From NCBI GenBank assembly GCA_964538515.1, contig CAZIEW010000015.1, positions 1-64,000 on the forward strand: a stretch of 64,000 nt of DNA, read 5' to 3'. Shown here one piece after another: positions 33,901 through 41,012 of the stretch. The stretch is from CALBZH01 sp964538515 (lineage in GTDB: Bacteria; Desulfobacterota; Syntrophobacteria; Syntrophobacterales; Syntrophobacteraceae). The notes under the pieces were generated by a model. It saw only the letters and a program-made list of their open reading frames with translations. It had not been told where the DNA came from and did not search any database. A program made the position numbers and the translations under genes. How positions within the stretch are numbered: the stretch's first letter is position 1; each line of letters begins with the position of its first letter.

Positions 33901-34862
33901 CCATCGAGCACATGCTCGACAATGGGTTCAACCTGTACACCATCAATTCGACCGGCTGCAGCCAGGTCTCCGAGCTCGTCAATCCGTTCAATTCACGCAT
34001 CTACCAATCGGGTCATTATGGATTCGGCACCGCCTCGGCGGCGGCGCTCGGCGCCAAGTTCAGCCTGGATCAGGCCTACGTGAACGGCTACAAAGACGTT
34101 CTGACGAAGATCATCGTTTTCGCGGGTGACGGAGCCATTTACGACATCGGAAACGGTCCCTTCAACTACGCTCTCGGCGAGAACTATGACATCACTTGGG
34201 TCATTTACAACAACGAAGGGTACATGAACACCGGTGCCCAGAAGTCAGGCGCAAGTCGATTTGGCGTGGACCGTTCCACATCCCCAATCGGTTCCAGCCT
34301 TGCGGGGAAGACAACGCTGCACCGCAGGATCATCAGCCAGGCCATGGCAATTTCGCACGTTTATGCGGCCAAGCTCACCATCGACAACCCCCTCTATGCC
34401 ATCAAGATCCTCAAGGAGGCCATCGCCTACAACGGACCTTCCGTGGTGGAATTCTTCTCGGCATGCCCCCAGGGCCAGCAGAGTCCGGACTGGGCCGGTC
34501 CCATGATATCAAGAATGATGGTTGAGGCAAGGAAGTGGCAGATTGCCGTGCGTCGACCGTTCGAGCGACTGGACATCTCCGGAAATCCGGATCCCGACAA
34601 GATCTATCCGGTTGAGGGGAAATCCTTCAAGAAAGGGATCAGCCGCGACCCGGCCACCTTCTATGACGTGGTCAGCATGCTGGGGCAGTACAACCAGCAC
34701 ATCAAGACCCAGGAAGGCGGTGTCATTCCCGAGATCATCCAGGTGAACGAGACCGTGAGTCTCTTCCGCTGGCTGCGAAGTCAATACATGGCGGGGTACC
34801 GCGAAACCATGCCCACGGAAGAGGAAGTGGAGCGCATGGTGCTCGAGCGTTACGGAATGTAG
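30960..34862 (+). CDS. Fused 2-oxoacid:ferredoxin oxidoreductase (pyruvate-type)
   Basis: 1300-residue single-chain TPP/iron-sulfur enzyme that oxidatively decarboxylates a 2-oxoacid to its CoA ester and passes electrons to ferredoxin. Order: ~60-residue N-terminal extension; pyrimidine-binding domain with YPITPSTP; domain II; a gamma domain (FIGIGAEGVKTALESAA, ARYGAARKGAAVFM); two ferredoxin-type clusters from ~809 (CTACGTCTASCP) and ~867 (CKGCGICAQVCP); a third CPGC pair (HTLCPGC, about 938); and the TPP domain with GDG near 1055 and NNEGYMNTG near 1083. It is larger than typical homodimeric PFOR (~1170-1200). Pyruvate is the likely but not proven substrate. GAGAGGAGACG precedes the ATG. 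Confidence 0.88.
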   Translation: MSFESTLEDLRKQLPYSQLRQNRSSRVRLSWAEEWDRFDAKKLFQFDLQSIPPAQLEAIRKRTDSLLDGNHAALSVMTRVVDGLCGYPITPSTPLAEDFARAAANGVKNVFGNELMYFQPSDELSAIAAVEAMASQGGRYVDNTSSQGLVLKTKNLFSVAGKRLPVVMTVQAREVNKGSLSIHCGHTDFYGVRNTGWAQLISGDNQELHDLLPIAFKVAELRQVMLPMMVIGDGFIKSHALENVKELSDDFLKYFIGPPNRLYQPRFGKSTLVGTFTDTDLSMEGQVAQDFAYRFLKKGIIAAMNVANQILGTNLKVTECYRTDDAEMAIVVLGSAAGVVKDVVDYYRESRGWKIGVVRPVLFNPPCYEELAYGMRSAKAITVLERSAMAHNQLLLADVQAALQVSIRAGREGREEHRIYGREDMPTLLHGVYGLGSKDFNKYDVAAVIENMKACMERRRGEFHRDFFCGIEGSYTLQPQPLPGYVERELGMTFIGIGAEGVKTALESAAYIYAEDSGNGCKFVQSGARYGAARKGAAVFMNLRISDHPIRNSSELTERDVLAFFNEKFLLDQILREYVGGLNANGLFIINSTRSADELLGSFSPHVQSIIKEKNIKVIAIDATHAALKLLNRNLPGAAILGLINKEMGVLPEEGFEQRFKSQLEKKIGRKKGQAIIDSNIGMLRFGADPASRSTAGALGAQSDAVARSGAFRPTCPVYSVPDPEDFGQRPRTAGLPAPMTDKDELGTIKPDNLVENYQEVFFEQMVKPISEGRKVPWDRFLPIVPSGTSVYRDMSHVGTQLPLYDPSKCTACGTCTASCPDSALFTTITDQEIPTDAAPYFKTFKKPPRGIPWDRFAMNINVLPAACKGCGICAQVCPTNALHMAAKTDVKDTDFLPERYKSMDNTSDAARYVNQMPIMQQVLFVFSKMFPGRHTLCPGCSEGTISLLTFFAAESLRNNPQGIATFYQGLKVLSEKNREAIEHMLDNGFNLYTINSTGCSQVSELVNPFNSRIYQSGHYGFGTASAAALGAKFSLDQAYVNGYKDVLTKIIVFAGDGAIYDIGNGPFNYALGENYDITWVIYNNEGYMNTGAQKSGASRFGVDRSTSPIGSSLAGKTTLHRRIISQAMAISHVYAAKLTIDNPLYAIKILKEAIAYNGPSVVEFFSACPQGQQSPDWAGPMISRMMVEARKWQIAVRRPFERLDISGNPDPDKIYPVEGKSFKKGISRDPATFYDVVSMLGQYNQHIKTQEGGVIPEIIQVNETVSLFRWLRSQYMAGYRETMPTEEEVERMVLERYGM

Positions 34863-34888
34863 GCCGGGGCACGCCCAATAAGAAAGAG

Positions 34889-34912
34889 GCCCGGGAGGCT
34901 CGCCTCCCGGGC
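34889..34912 (+). terminator. Hairpin terminator after the oxidoreductase gene
   Basis: 10-bp stem GCCCGGGAGG / CCTCCCGGGC with a 4-nt loop, 27 nt after the stop codon and followed by ATTCTCATTT. Convergent with the Met/His-rich gene, so it may act on both strands. Confidence 0.7.
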
Positions 34913-34983
34913 ATTCTCATTTGAATCAAGCGCATGGAGGAGAAAAGGACTCCGCCGGTTTTTTTCACTCCAGCAAGCTCCCC

Positions 34984-35556
34984 CTACTCCTTCTTCATTC
35001 CAGCATCGTCTTTGGGCGTCTCGGATGACGGAGCGCCGTGCCCCTCATGGCCTTCCATCATGGAACAGCAGCTCATCCGCATCCCACCTCCGCCCCCGTG
35101 ATGCATCGACTCCTTCCCGGGCGGCTTCCCGCCCATCATGCCACCCATCATGCCGCATTTCATTCCCGAATGATGCATGTCCGCCATCAGCCCATGGATC
35201 TCTTTGCGCTGAGCGGCCATCTCGGCCAAAGCGGCCTCGAGCGCCGAAACCTTTTCATCCGTGGTCTTGGCGTTCTTGGCAGCCGCAAGCTTTTCCTCCA
35301 GGCGAGCATCCATGGCCTTCATGCCTTCGACCATCTTGTCGTGCTTGCCCATCATGTCTTTCTTGCACTGCTCCATCATTTGCATCTTCTGAGCCTCGCC
35401 GCCCTTGTCGGTCGAAGTCTCGGAGGCGGCCTTTGCCGGCTGCTTCCCTGCCGGAGCCGCCTGCCCATGCTGATGGCCGCTCTGCTGGGCGGACACCCAA
35501 GCGGGAAGCGCAAGAATCATAAGTAAGACCAGAATAACCCGTACGGCTCGGTACAT
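34984..35556 (-). CDS. Met/His-rich exported protein, possible metal binder
   Basis: 190 aa with a signal peptide (residues 1-23, cleavage near VSA|QQ). A helical middle (EQCKKDMMGKHDKMVEGMKAM onward) lies between His-rich ends. The C-terminal third is packed with Met, His, Gly and Cys (MHHSGMKCGMMGGMMGG, then MSCCSMMEGHEGHG). These sites suggest periplasmic copper or silver binding; that is inference. AAAGGAG 6 bp before the ATG. Confidence 0.75.
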   Translation of the reverse strand: MYRAVRVILVLLMILALPAWVSAQQSGHQHGQAAPAGKQPAKAASETSTDKGGEAQKMQMMEQCKKDMMGKHDKMVEGMKAMDARLEEKLAAAKNAKTTDEKVSALEAALAEMAAQRKEIHGLMADMHHSGMKCGMMGGMMGGKPPGKESMHHGGGGGMRMSCCSMMEGHEGHGAPSSETPKDDAGMKKE

Positions 35557-35732
35557 CGTATCTCCTTTCGCGACTTTTGCAGCAACAAAGCTGGATAAAC
35601 CCTTTTTCGGCAGCACCATCCCACACATACCAACTCCGAGAGAAGAGTTTATCCCTCATGCAAGATAACATCGCTGGTACACCGGGCAATAGCGGCAGCC
35701 GTGAAACCTACCGAAAGACCGGCATGCAGCCA
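35557..35732. other. Intergenic region between Met/His-rich gene and secF terminator
   Basis: No coding feature supported. It holds the promoter-side region of the Met/His-rich gene; no clear promoter motif was assigned. Confidence 0.3.
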
Positions 35733-35762
35733 ATAAAAACGGCCGCCCATTGGGCGGCCGTT
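35733..35762 (-). terminator. Rho-independent terminator of yajC-secD-secF
   Basis: Read on the minus strand, the palindrome AACGGCCGCCC / GGGCGGCCGTT (11-bp stem) is followed by TTTTATTG, about 50 bp beyond the secF stop. A strong intrinsic terminator. Confidence 0.85.
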
Positions 35763-35812
35763 CCAGCATCCAAAAGCAATCTCGCCGTGATGCGCGATGA
35801 GCTCCGCTGATC

Positions 35813-36880
35813 TCAGCTGGAGGCGCGCGCTGGCTTCCGATTCGGTTTGGTCCAGTCTTCGTACAAAATGAGCAGAGGACTTGCGACAAACACGGAAGAA
35901 TAGGTTCCGGTGATAATCCCAACGATCATGGCAAGAGAAAAATCGTGAATGACCGTCCCCCCGATGAAGAAAAGGAAGATGAGGGGACACAGAGTCGTCC
36001 CGGCTGTCAGGATGGTGCGGCTGAGAGTCTGGTTGATGCTGGAGTTGATCATTTCCGTAAAGGCTCGCTTCTTCTCCTTTCGGATGTTTTCTCGAATGCG
36101 GTCGAAGACCACGATCGTGTCGTTCAGGGAATAACCTGCAATCGTGAGGAGAGCTGCCAGGATCTCCAGGCTGAATTCCTTGTCCGCCACAACGAAAACA
36201 CCAACCGTAATGAGGACGTCATGGATCAAGGCCAATACGGCCGCGAGAGCGTAAGGGAGCTTCAGCACCCAGCAAAAGCCAAGCGTGATAAGGATAGCAG
36301 AAAGGATGAGGTACACGACGTTCATCCCCAAAGCTTCCAGCAGGTAGACTCCGATGAGCAGCACCCCCACCATGATGGCGCTGGTGCCCCATTTCATCTC
36401 GAACCTTCCCGAGATGTAAATGGCGATGAAAAGCATCGCGTAATAAATCGCGAACAACGCTTTCTGTCTCAAGTCAGCCCCCACTTTGGGACCAACCATC
36501 TCAACGCGACGTACGCTTACCTGGTCGGCGCCATAAGCCTTTCCAAAGGCCCCCTCAATCTTCTGTGAAAGCCCCTCCATCTCGGAGGTGCTCACTTCAG
36601 TTCGGATAAGGAATTCGTTCTCGCTAGCAGCCCCGACCTGCTGAATCGCGGCCTGACCCATGTCGAGCCCTGTCAGTACAGCCCGGATGTCGTTTGGGGT
36701 TGTCGGCTTTTCGAACTTGATTTGGATGAGAGTCCCACCGGCAAAATCGACGCCAAGATTGAGTCCGCCCCGTACCACCATGACCACCAAGCTCAAGATG
36801 ATGAGCAGGCAAGACACGACGATTGCCTTGAAGCGCATGCCGACAAAATCTATGTTGATATCAGGTCTGATGAACTCCAT
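35813..36880 (-). CDS. secF: Protein translocase subunit SecF
   Basis: 355-residue inner-membrane protein that with SecD uses the proton gradient to pull preproteins through SecYEG. N-terminal TM1, the periplasmic DFAGGT segment (GVDFAGGTLIQIKFEKP), and five further helices at the C-terminus including the conserved LNDTIVVFDRIREN motif. It ends the operon yajC-secD-secF, with a 26-bp gap after secD. GGGAGAAGGG precedes the ATG. Confidence 0.97.
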   Translation of the reverse strand: MEFIRPDINIDFVGMRFKAIVVSCLLIILSLVVMVVRGGLNLGVDFAGGTLIQIKFEKPTTPNDIRAVLTGLDMGQAAIQQVGAASENEFLIRTEVSTSEMEGLSQKIEGAFGKAYGADQVSVRRVEMVGPKVGADLRQKALFAIYYAMLFIAIYISGRFEMKWGTSAIMVGVLLIGVYLLEALGMNVVYLILSAILITLGFCWVLKLPYALAAVLALIHDVLITVGVFVVADKEFSLEILAALLTIAGYSLNDTIVVFDRIRENIRKEKKRAFTEMINSSINQTLSRTILTAGTTLCPLIFLFFIGGTVIHDFSLAMIVGIITGTYSSVFVASPLLILYEDWTKPNRKPARASS

Positions 36881-36906
36881 GCTTCGACCCTTCTCCCCTC
36901 ATAAAG

Positions 36907-38502
36907 TTAGATGCTGAGCGTCTTCATCCGCCCTTGCGCAAGCATGTAATCGAAAAACAAGCGAGTCGCAATGATGGCCGTAAACATACTGGCGAGAATA
37001 CCGATGGTGAGGGTGACGGCAAAACCGCGCACAGGCCCGGTGCCAAACTGGAAGAGCACGATAGCGGCGATCAACGTGGTGATATTACAATCCAGAATCG
37101 TGTAGGTGGCCCGATCGAACCCCGTTTCAATGGCCGACCGAGGAGTCTTGCCAAGCCTCAGCTCTTCACGAATCCGCTCGAAAACCAGCACGTGAGCGTC
37201 CACTGCCATACCTATCGTAAGAATGATGCCTCCGATTCCAGGAAGGGTCAGCGTCGCTTTGAGAGCAGCCATGCAGGCAAGGATTAGAGGGACATTCAAG
37301 ACAAGAGCAATATTGGCGATCCCCCCTGAGACTCGATAGTAGACCGCCATAAAAACGAGGATGGCCACACCACCCAGGAGTGCTGCCGTCACTCCACGCT
37401 GAATGGAGTCTCTTCCGAGGGATGGTCCAACCGTCCGCTGTTCAAGGATCTTGACGGGGGCCGGCAACGCGCCAGCACGCAGCACGATGGCAAGGTCTTT
37501 TGCCTCCTCCATGGTGAAGTGCCCCGTGATACTGGCTTTCCCCCCTGAGATCTTTTCCTTGATCTCGGGAGAGCTATAGACCGTGCCATCCAGCACGATA
37601 GCGAGCCGCTTTTTGACGTTTTCCCCACTGATGCGCTCGAACTGTCGAGCTCCCTGCTGGTCAAACTCTAAGGATATATACGGCTGGTTCATTTCACCGA
37701 TGCGCACGTCAGCATTCGTGATGGAGGCACCCGTCATGAGGGTCCGGTCCTTGAGGTAGATATCCCTCTCCGATGTCCGACCGGACTGCGTCTCCGACCC
37801 TTTGAGCGGGTATGCTTTAACGCCCACGGGGAGCTTACCCTCTTTTGCCTGTTGCGGCGTCACGTCGTCGGCGACCAGCTTAAATTCCAAAAGGGCCGTC
37901 TTTCCTATAAGGGCGATCGCGGCTTGAGGATCCTTGACACCGGGCAATTGGATCAGGATCCTGTCCTCACCTTGCGGCCGGATATCGGGCTCACTGACTC
38001 CGTACTGGTCGATACGATTACGGATTGTCTCCAATGCCTGGTCGGCAGCCATTTTCTTGGTGTGCTTGATCTGGGCCTCCGTGAAGGTGTACGTCGCGAC
38101 AGTTCCTTCACCCGTCGTCTCCACGCCCTGCAGCTTCAGGTTCGGAAATGATTTTTCCATCACCTGATTCAGCGCCGGTTGAGCGTCGGCACTGGCAAGC
38201 TGCACTTGGACGTCCCATCCGCGAATCCTCTCCACCTTGACGAAGGGGACTTTTTGCTCGCGTAACGTTTCCTTGATGTCTTCTGCCGTCCGTTCGGCCT
38301 GGTTTTGCACGGCCTTATCCGTCTGGACTTCGAGCATGAGATGCATGCCTCCTTGCAGATCGAGGCCCAAATGCATCTTCTCCTTCGGAAGCATCTTTTC
38401 CCACCAAGGGGGCAGCTTGGGGCTCAGGGTGGGCACCAGGCAGATCAAGCCGGCAAGGACGACTCCTGCCACTAAGAGCGCGCGCCATTTCAGGTTACTC
38501 AA
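36907..38502 (-). CDS. secD: Protein translocase subunit SecD
   Basis: 531 residues from a TTG start (MSNLKWRALLV), chosen because GGGAGG is 7 bp upstream. TM1 is followed by LGLDLQGGMHLMLEV, the large periplasmic domain (with DQYGVSEPDIRPQGEDRILIQLPG), and the six-helix C-terminus containing GMAVDAHVLVFERIREEL. Partner of SecF and YajC in the translocon. Confidence 0.97.
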   Translation of the reverse strand: MSNLKWRALLVAGVVLAGLICLVPTLSPKLPPWWEKMLPKEKMHLGLDLQGGMHLMLEVQTDKAVQNQAERTAEDIKETLREQKVPFVKVERIRGWDVQVQLASADAQPALNQVMEKSFPNLKLQGVETTGEGTVATYTFTEAQIKHTKKMAADQALETIRNRIDQYGVSEPDIRPQGEDRILIQLPGVKDPQAAIALIGKTALLEFKLVADDVTPQQAKEGKLPVGVKAYPLKGSETQSGRTSERDIYLKDRTLMTGASITNADVRIGEMNQPYISLEFDQQGARQFERISGENVKKRLAIVLDGTVYSSPEIKEKISGGKASITGHFTMEEAKDLAIVLRAGALPAPVKILEQRTVGPSLGRDSIQRGVTAALLGGVAILVFMAVYYRVSGGIANIALVLNVPLILACMAALKATLTLPGIGGIILTIGMAVDAHVLVFERIREELRLGKTPRSAIETGFDRATYTILDCNITTLIAAIVLFQFGTGPVRGFAVTLTIGILASMFTAIIATRLFFDYMLAQGRMKTLSI

Positions 38503-38719
38503 GTCAATTCCTCCCTGCAAAACAATGAAAGCCCTTGTTCAAACCCGATTGGGCCCAAAGGATTAGCCGCCTTTCGTGCACGACCCGTTCGACAATCGTC
38601 CATAAAGGCAAACCATGTGGAAACCAAAACGTGGCCGACCGTGGTTGGAGCGGGAAGGCCCCGCCGCAGCGTCAGCGGCGGGATGCCAGGAACCTCTGGA
38701 CTGGAGCAGGACCGGACCT

Positions 38720-39055
38720 CTAGTCCACCGACTCTCCGCGCGAGATCACGGAAACAACGTAAGGCCTCTGCATCTTGACCCGGACTTTGTCGGCGATTTC
38801 CAAAGTGATCACGGTCTCCGTCAAGCCGGTGATCTTCCCCTGAAGCCCTCCTTGGGTCAGGACCACATCCCCACGCTGGAGATTCGCCAGGAGCTCCTTA
38901 TGCTCTTTCTGCTTCTTTTGTTGAGGCCTGATCAGCAGAAAATAGAAAATGACAACCATGATCAGCAATGGTGCGAAAGCGGCGATTCCCCCTGGCTGTC
39001 CCCCTCCATTCTGGCCCCCCGCGCCCATTGCGTGTGCAAGACTCACCCACTCCAT
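38720..39055 (-). CDS. yajC: Preprotein translocase subunit YajC
   Basis: 111 aa: a short N-terminus, single transmembrane helix (APLLIMVVIFYFLLI) and the family RPQQKKQKEHKELLANLQRGD signature, then a VLTQGGLQGKI beta domain. GGAGG 7 bp before the ATG. First gene of the secDF operon, 217 bp before secD; that spacer shows no gene. Confidence 0.95.
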   Translation of the reverse strand: MEWVSLAHAMGAGGQNGGGQPGGIAAFAPLLIMVVIFYFLLIRPQQKKQKEHKELLANLQRGDVVLTQGGLQGKITGLTETVITLEIADKVRVKMQRPYVVSVISRGESVD

Positions 39056-39191
39056 GCAACAACCTCCATTCGATCTAAGGATCACATACGAATTGAGCAT
39101 CCGATTCACTCACGGCTCCGACATGGACCACCCCGCACGAGGACGAGAGGATCACGCCGTGATGGCATGCTTATGGTTAAACAAGTCGATA

Positions 39192-39220
39192 CTTAAACGA
39201 TATTTTGGTTAGAATGTCAA
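39192..39220 (-). promoter_or_regulatory. Candidate promoter for yajC-secDF
   Basis: TTGACA (39215-39220), 17-bp spacer, TTTAAG (39192-39197) on the minus strand, ~135 bp upstream of the yajC start. The -10 is weak; treat as a candidate. Confidence 0.45.
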
Positions 39221-39301
39221 CGATCGATCTATTGTCCTCATACCGCTCTTCAGTTATGCATAATAGGCAAAGATGAATTTTCTGCGGATCAGGAGACTGC
39301 C

Positions 39302-40411
39302 TTGGAGCTCCCCCTCGCTTCTATCGTCGGCCAGGTTCAAGCCAACTGTGCGCTATCCGATGCTCTCTACGGAGGCGTCTATTCTCTCTGCAGCCTGCTG
39401 CTCCGCATGCGTGACCTCTACAAGTGGGAGAGCGGCCTCCAACCCTGGCAGGAGCCCGATCCTCCTGAGCTTCTGGAATGGATCGAATCACGAGAGGATT
39501 CGTGGCTCTCGTTCGAGAAGGCTCCCTTCAAGTCGATCGAGATCGACGGCAGCAGCTTTCCTCCCTTCGACGTGGAAGCCGTCAACACGATCCTACGTCC
39601 GCAGGGCTACGTCTACGGAGCGGGTTACGGCACGGGGATGAAGCCCACGTTTCTTGTGGGAGTGCTGGAGGAGCAGCGCAGTTTGGGCGGCTTGCACATT
39701 GACGTGGTCGGCCGAGAGCTGGCACGCGACCTGTTCACCAGTCCTGCCATGCGGCAAGGAAGCCATGTTCTGACGCGATCTCGTCCGATGGAATCGTTCC
39801 TCTGGGATCAGGTCCTGGAAATGCGTCCGTCTGCCACCGACGGCCTTGTTTTTGGCTTCGCCCGCTATGGGTTAGACCTCATGGCACTGCGCGGCGATCC
39901 CTCCCGTGTCGCTCCAGACTTGGCCCGGGTTGCCCGGACGGAGCTCGAGTCCTGGATCTATCATGAGATCGGAGAAGCCGCGCAAGACGCCTTCAACGGC
40001 CATAGCTGGCACGCGCTCATCTCGACTTATGCCGGTACGCCTGTCGAAATTTTTGCTCGAGTCGTCAAGGACCTCCTTGCGGACACTCACGACAATGGCT
40101 TGCTGGGACACGTGATCGAGCATCGCATTGAATCCACTCTGGGCTTTTATGTGGCCTTTCTCCGATCGTTCACGCGCATTCTCTTTCCCGAGATCCGCAT
40201 GGCGTTCGCCACCTTCCGGGAAAACCGAAACTGGGATCGTGTGGACGAGGCGAGGAGGCAGGGCTATTCTCGGGCACTTCGGTACGCGGAGGCTTTACTC
40301 GAAATCCAGGATGAGTCCGCCGAAAAAGGGACCGACTGGGCCCTGGCTCAAATCAAAAAGCAGCTCATCGAGCCTTTGGGAATCCCGATGGAAGCTCCCG
40401 GCTCTTCATGA
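39302..40411 (+). CDS. Uncharacterised deltaproteobacterial protein (Sfum_1244-like)
   Basis: 369 aa, TTG start with CAGGAG 7 nt upstream. Largely alpha-helical, soluble, no signal peptide; recognisable segments are DALYGGVYSLCSLLLRMRDLYKWE and the conserved HEIGEAAQDAFNGHSWHALI. I recall this as resembling the lineage-restricted family named after Syntrophobacter Sfum_1244, from memory only. It converges on the STAS gene with a 6-bp tail overlap. Function unknown. Confidence 0.7.
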   Translation: MELPLASIVGQVQANCALSDALYGGVYSLCSLLLRMRDLYKWESGLQPWQEPDPPELLEWIESREDSWLSFEKAPFKSIEIDGSSFPPFDVEAVNTILRPQGYVYGAGYGTGMKPTFLVGVLEEQRSLGGLHIDVVGRELARDLFTSPAMRQGSHVLTRSRPMESFLWDQVLEMRPSATDGLVFGFARYGLDLMALRGDPSRVAPDLARVARTELESWIYHEIGEAAQDAFNGHSWHALISTYAGTPVEIFARVVKDLLADTHDNGLLGHVIEHRIESTLGFYVAFLRSFTRILFPEIRMAFATFRENRNWDRVDEARRQGYSRALRYAEALLEIQDESAEKGTDWALAQIKKQLIEPLGIPMEAPGSS

Positions 40412-40741
40412 GAGCCACTTGATCGACGTCTCAAGAGAGGGGTGTATGGGGAGGAATGCCGCGAACCCCGACATGTCGAAGACCTCACGGACATAATCTC
40501 GAAGGCAGCACAAACAGAGTCGCCCCTCCTTCTTTTTTAGCTCTTTAGCGGCTTTCAGAAGCACCCTGAGCCCCGCGCTCGAGATGTAGTCCAGTCCCCC
40601 GAAATCAAGGACAAACAGGACTTCCCCCTGCTCGACCATGCCGAAAAGCTGTTTTTCGAACTGGTCCGACGTATTGGAATCCAGTCGCCCTTCCACCGCC
40701 AACACCACGATGTTTCCTTGACGTGTCTCGGTGATCAGCAT
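40406..40741 (-). CDS. STAS-domain anti-anti-sigma-type protein
   Basis: 111-residue SpoIIAA/RsbV-like STAS domain: VLDFGGLDYISSAGLRVLL with the phosphorylatable Ser (S54/S55), as in partner-switching antagonists. GGAGGC 8 bp before the ATG. It is divergent from the ABC exporter and 3.3 kb from an RsbW-like kinase gene in the same cluster, so a partner-switching pair is plausible. Confidence 0.88.
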   Translation of the reverse strand: MLITETRQGNIVVLAVEGRLDSNTSDQFEKQLFGMVEQGEVLFVLDFGGLDYISSAGLRVLLKAAKELKKKEGRLCLCCLRDYVREVFDMSGFAAFLPIHPSLETSIKWLS

Positions 40742-41012
40742 GGGGATGCCTCCTCCAAAAGAGCAAAAAAGGTCCGTTCGATGGGCTCTATTCGTGTACT
40801 ACCCTCCGGCGGGCGTTGATGGCAGCTGCCAACGACAGCTTCGATCGAGCATACAAAGAGCTTGTCTCTTCGTCAACAAACATGTAAAGCTCAGAGCCGC
40901 ATCTTGTGCGCAGAAGGGCGAGCCACCAACGTTGGCGAGACAAGGCCCGCCCCATGGCATACGACTTCACTGCCGCCCCGAACCAGCACGCCTATCCCGA
41001 GGCACCGGGCCC
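40742..41012. other. Divergent STAS/ABC intergenic region
   Basis: 271 bp with no gene. A GAGG at 41000 is the only weak ribosome-binding site for the ABC gene; no convincing promoter was found on either strand. Confidence 0.3.
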
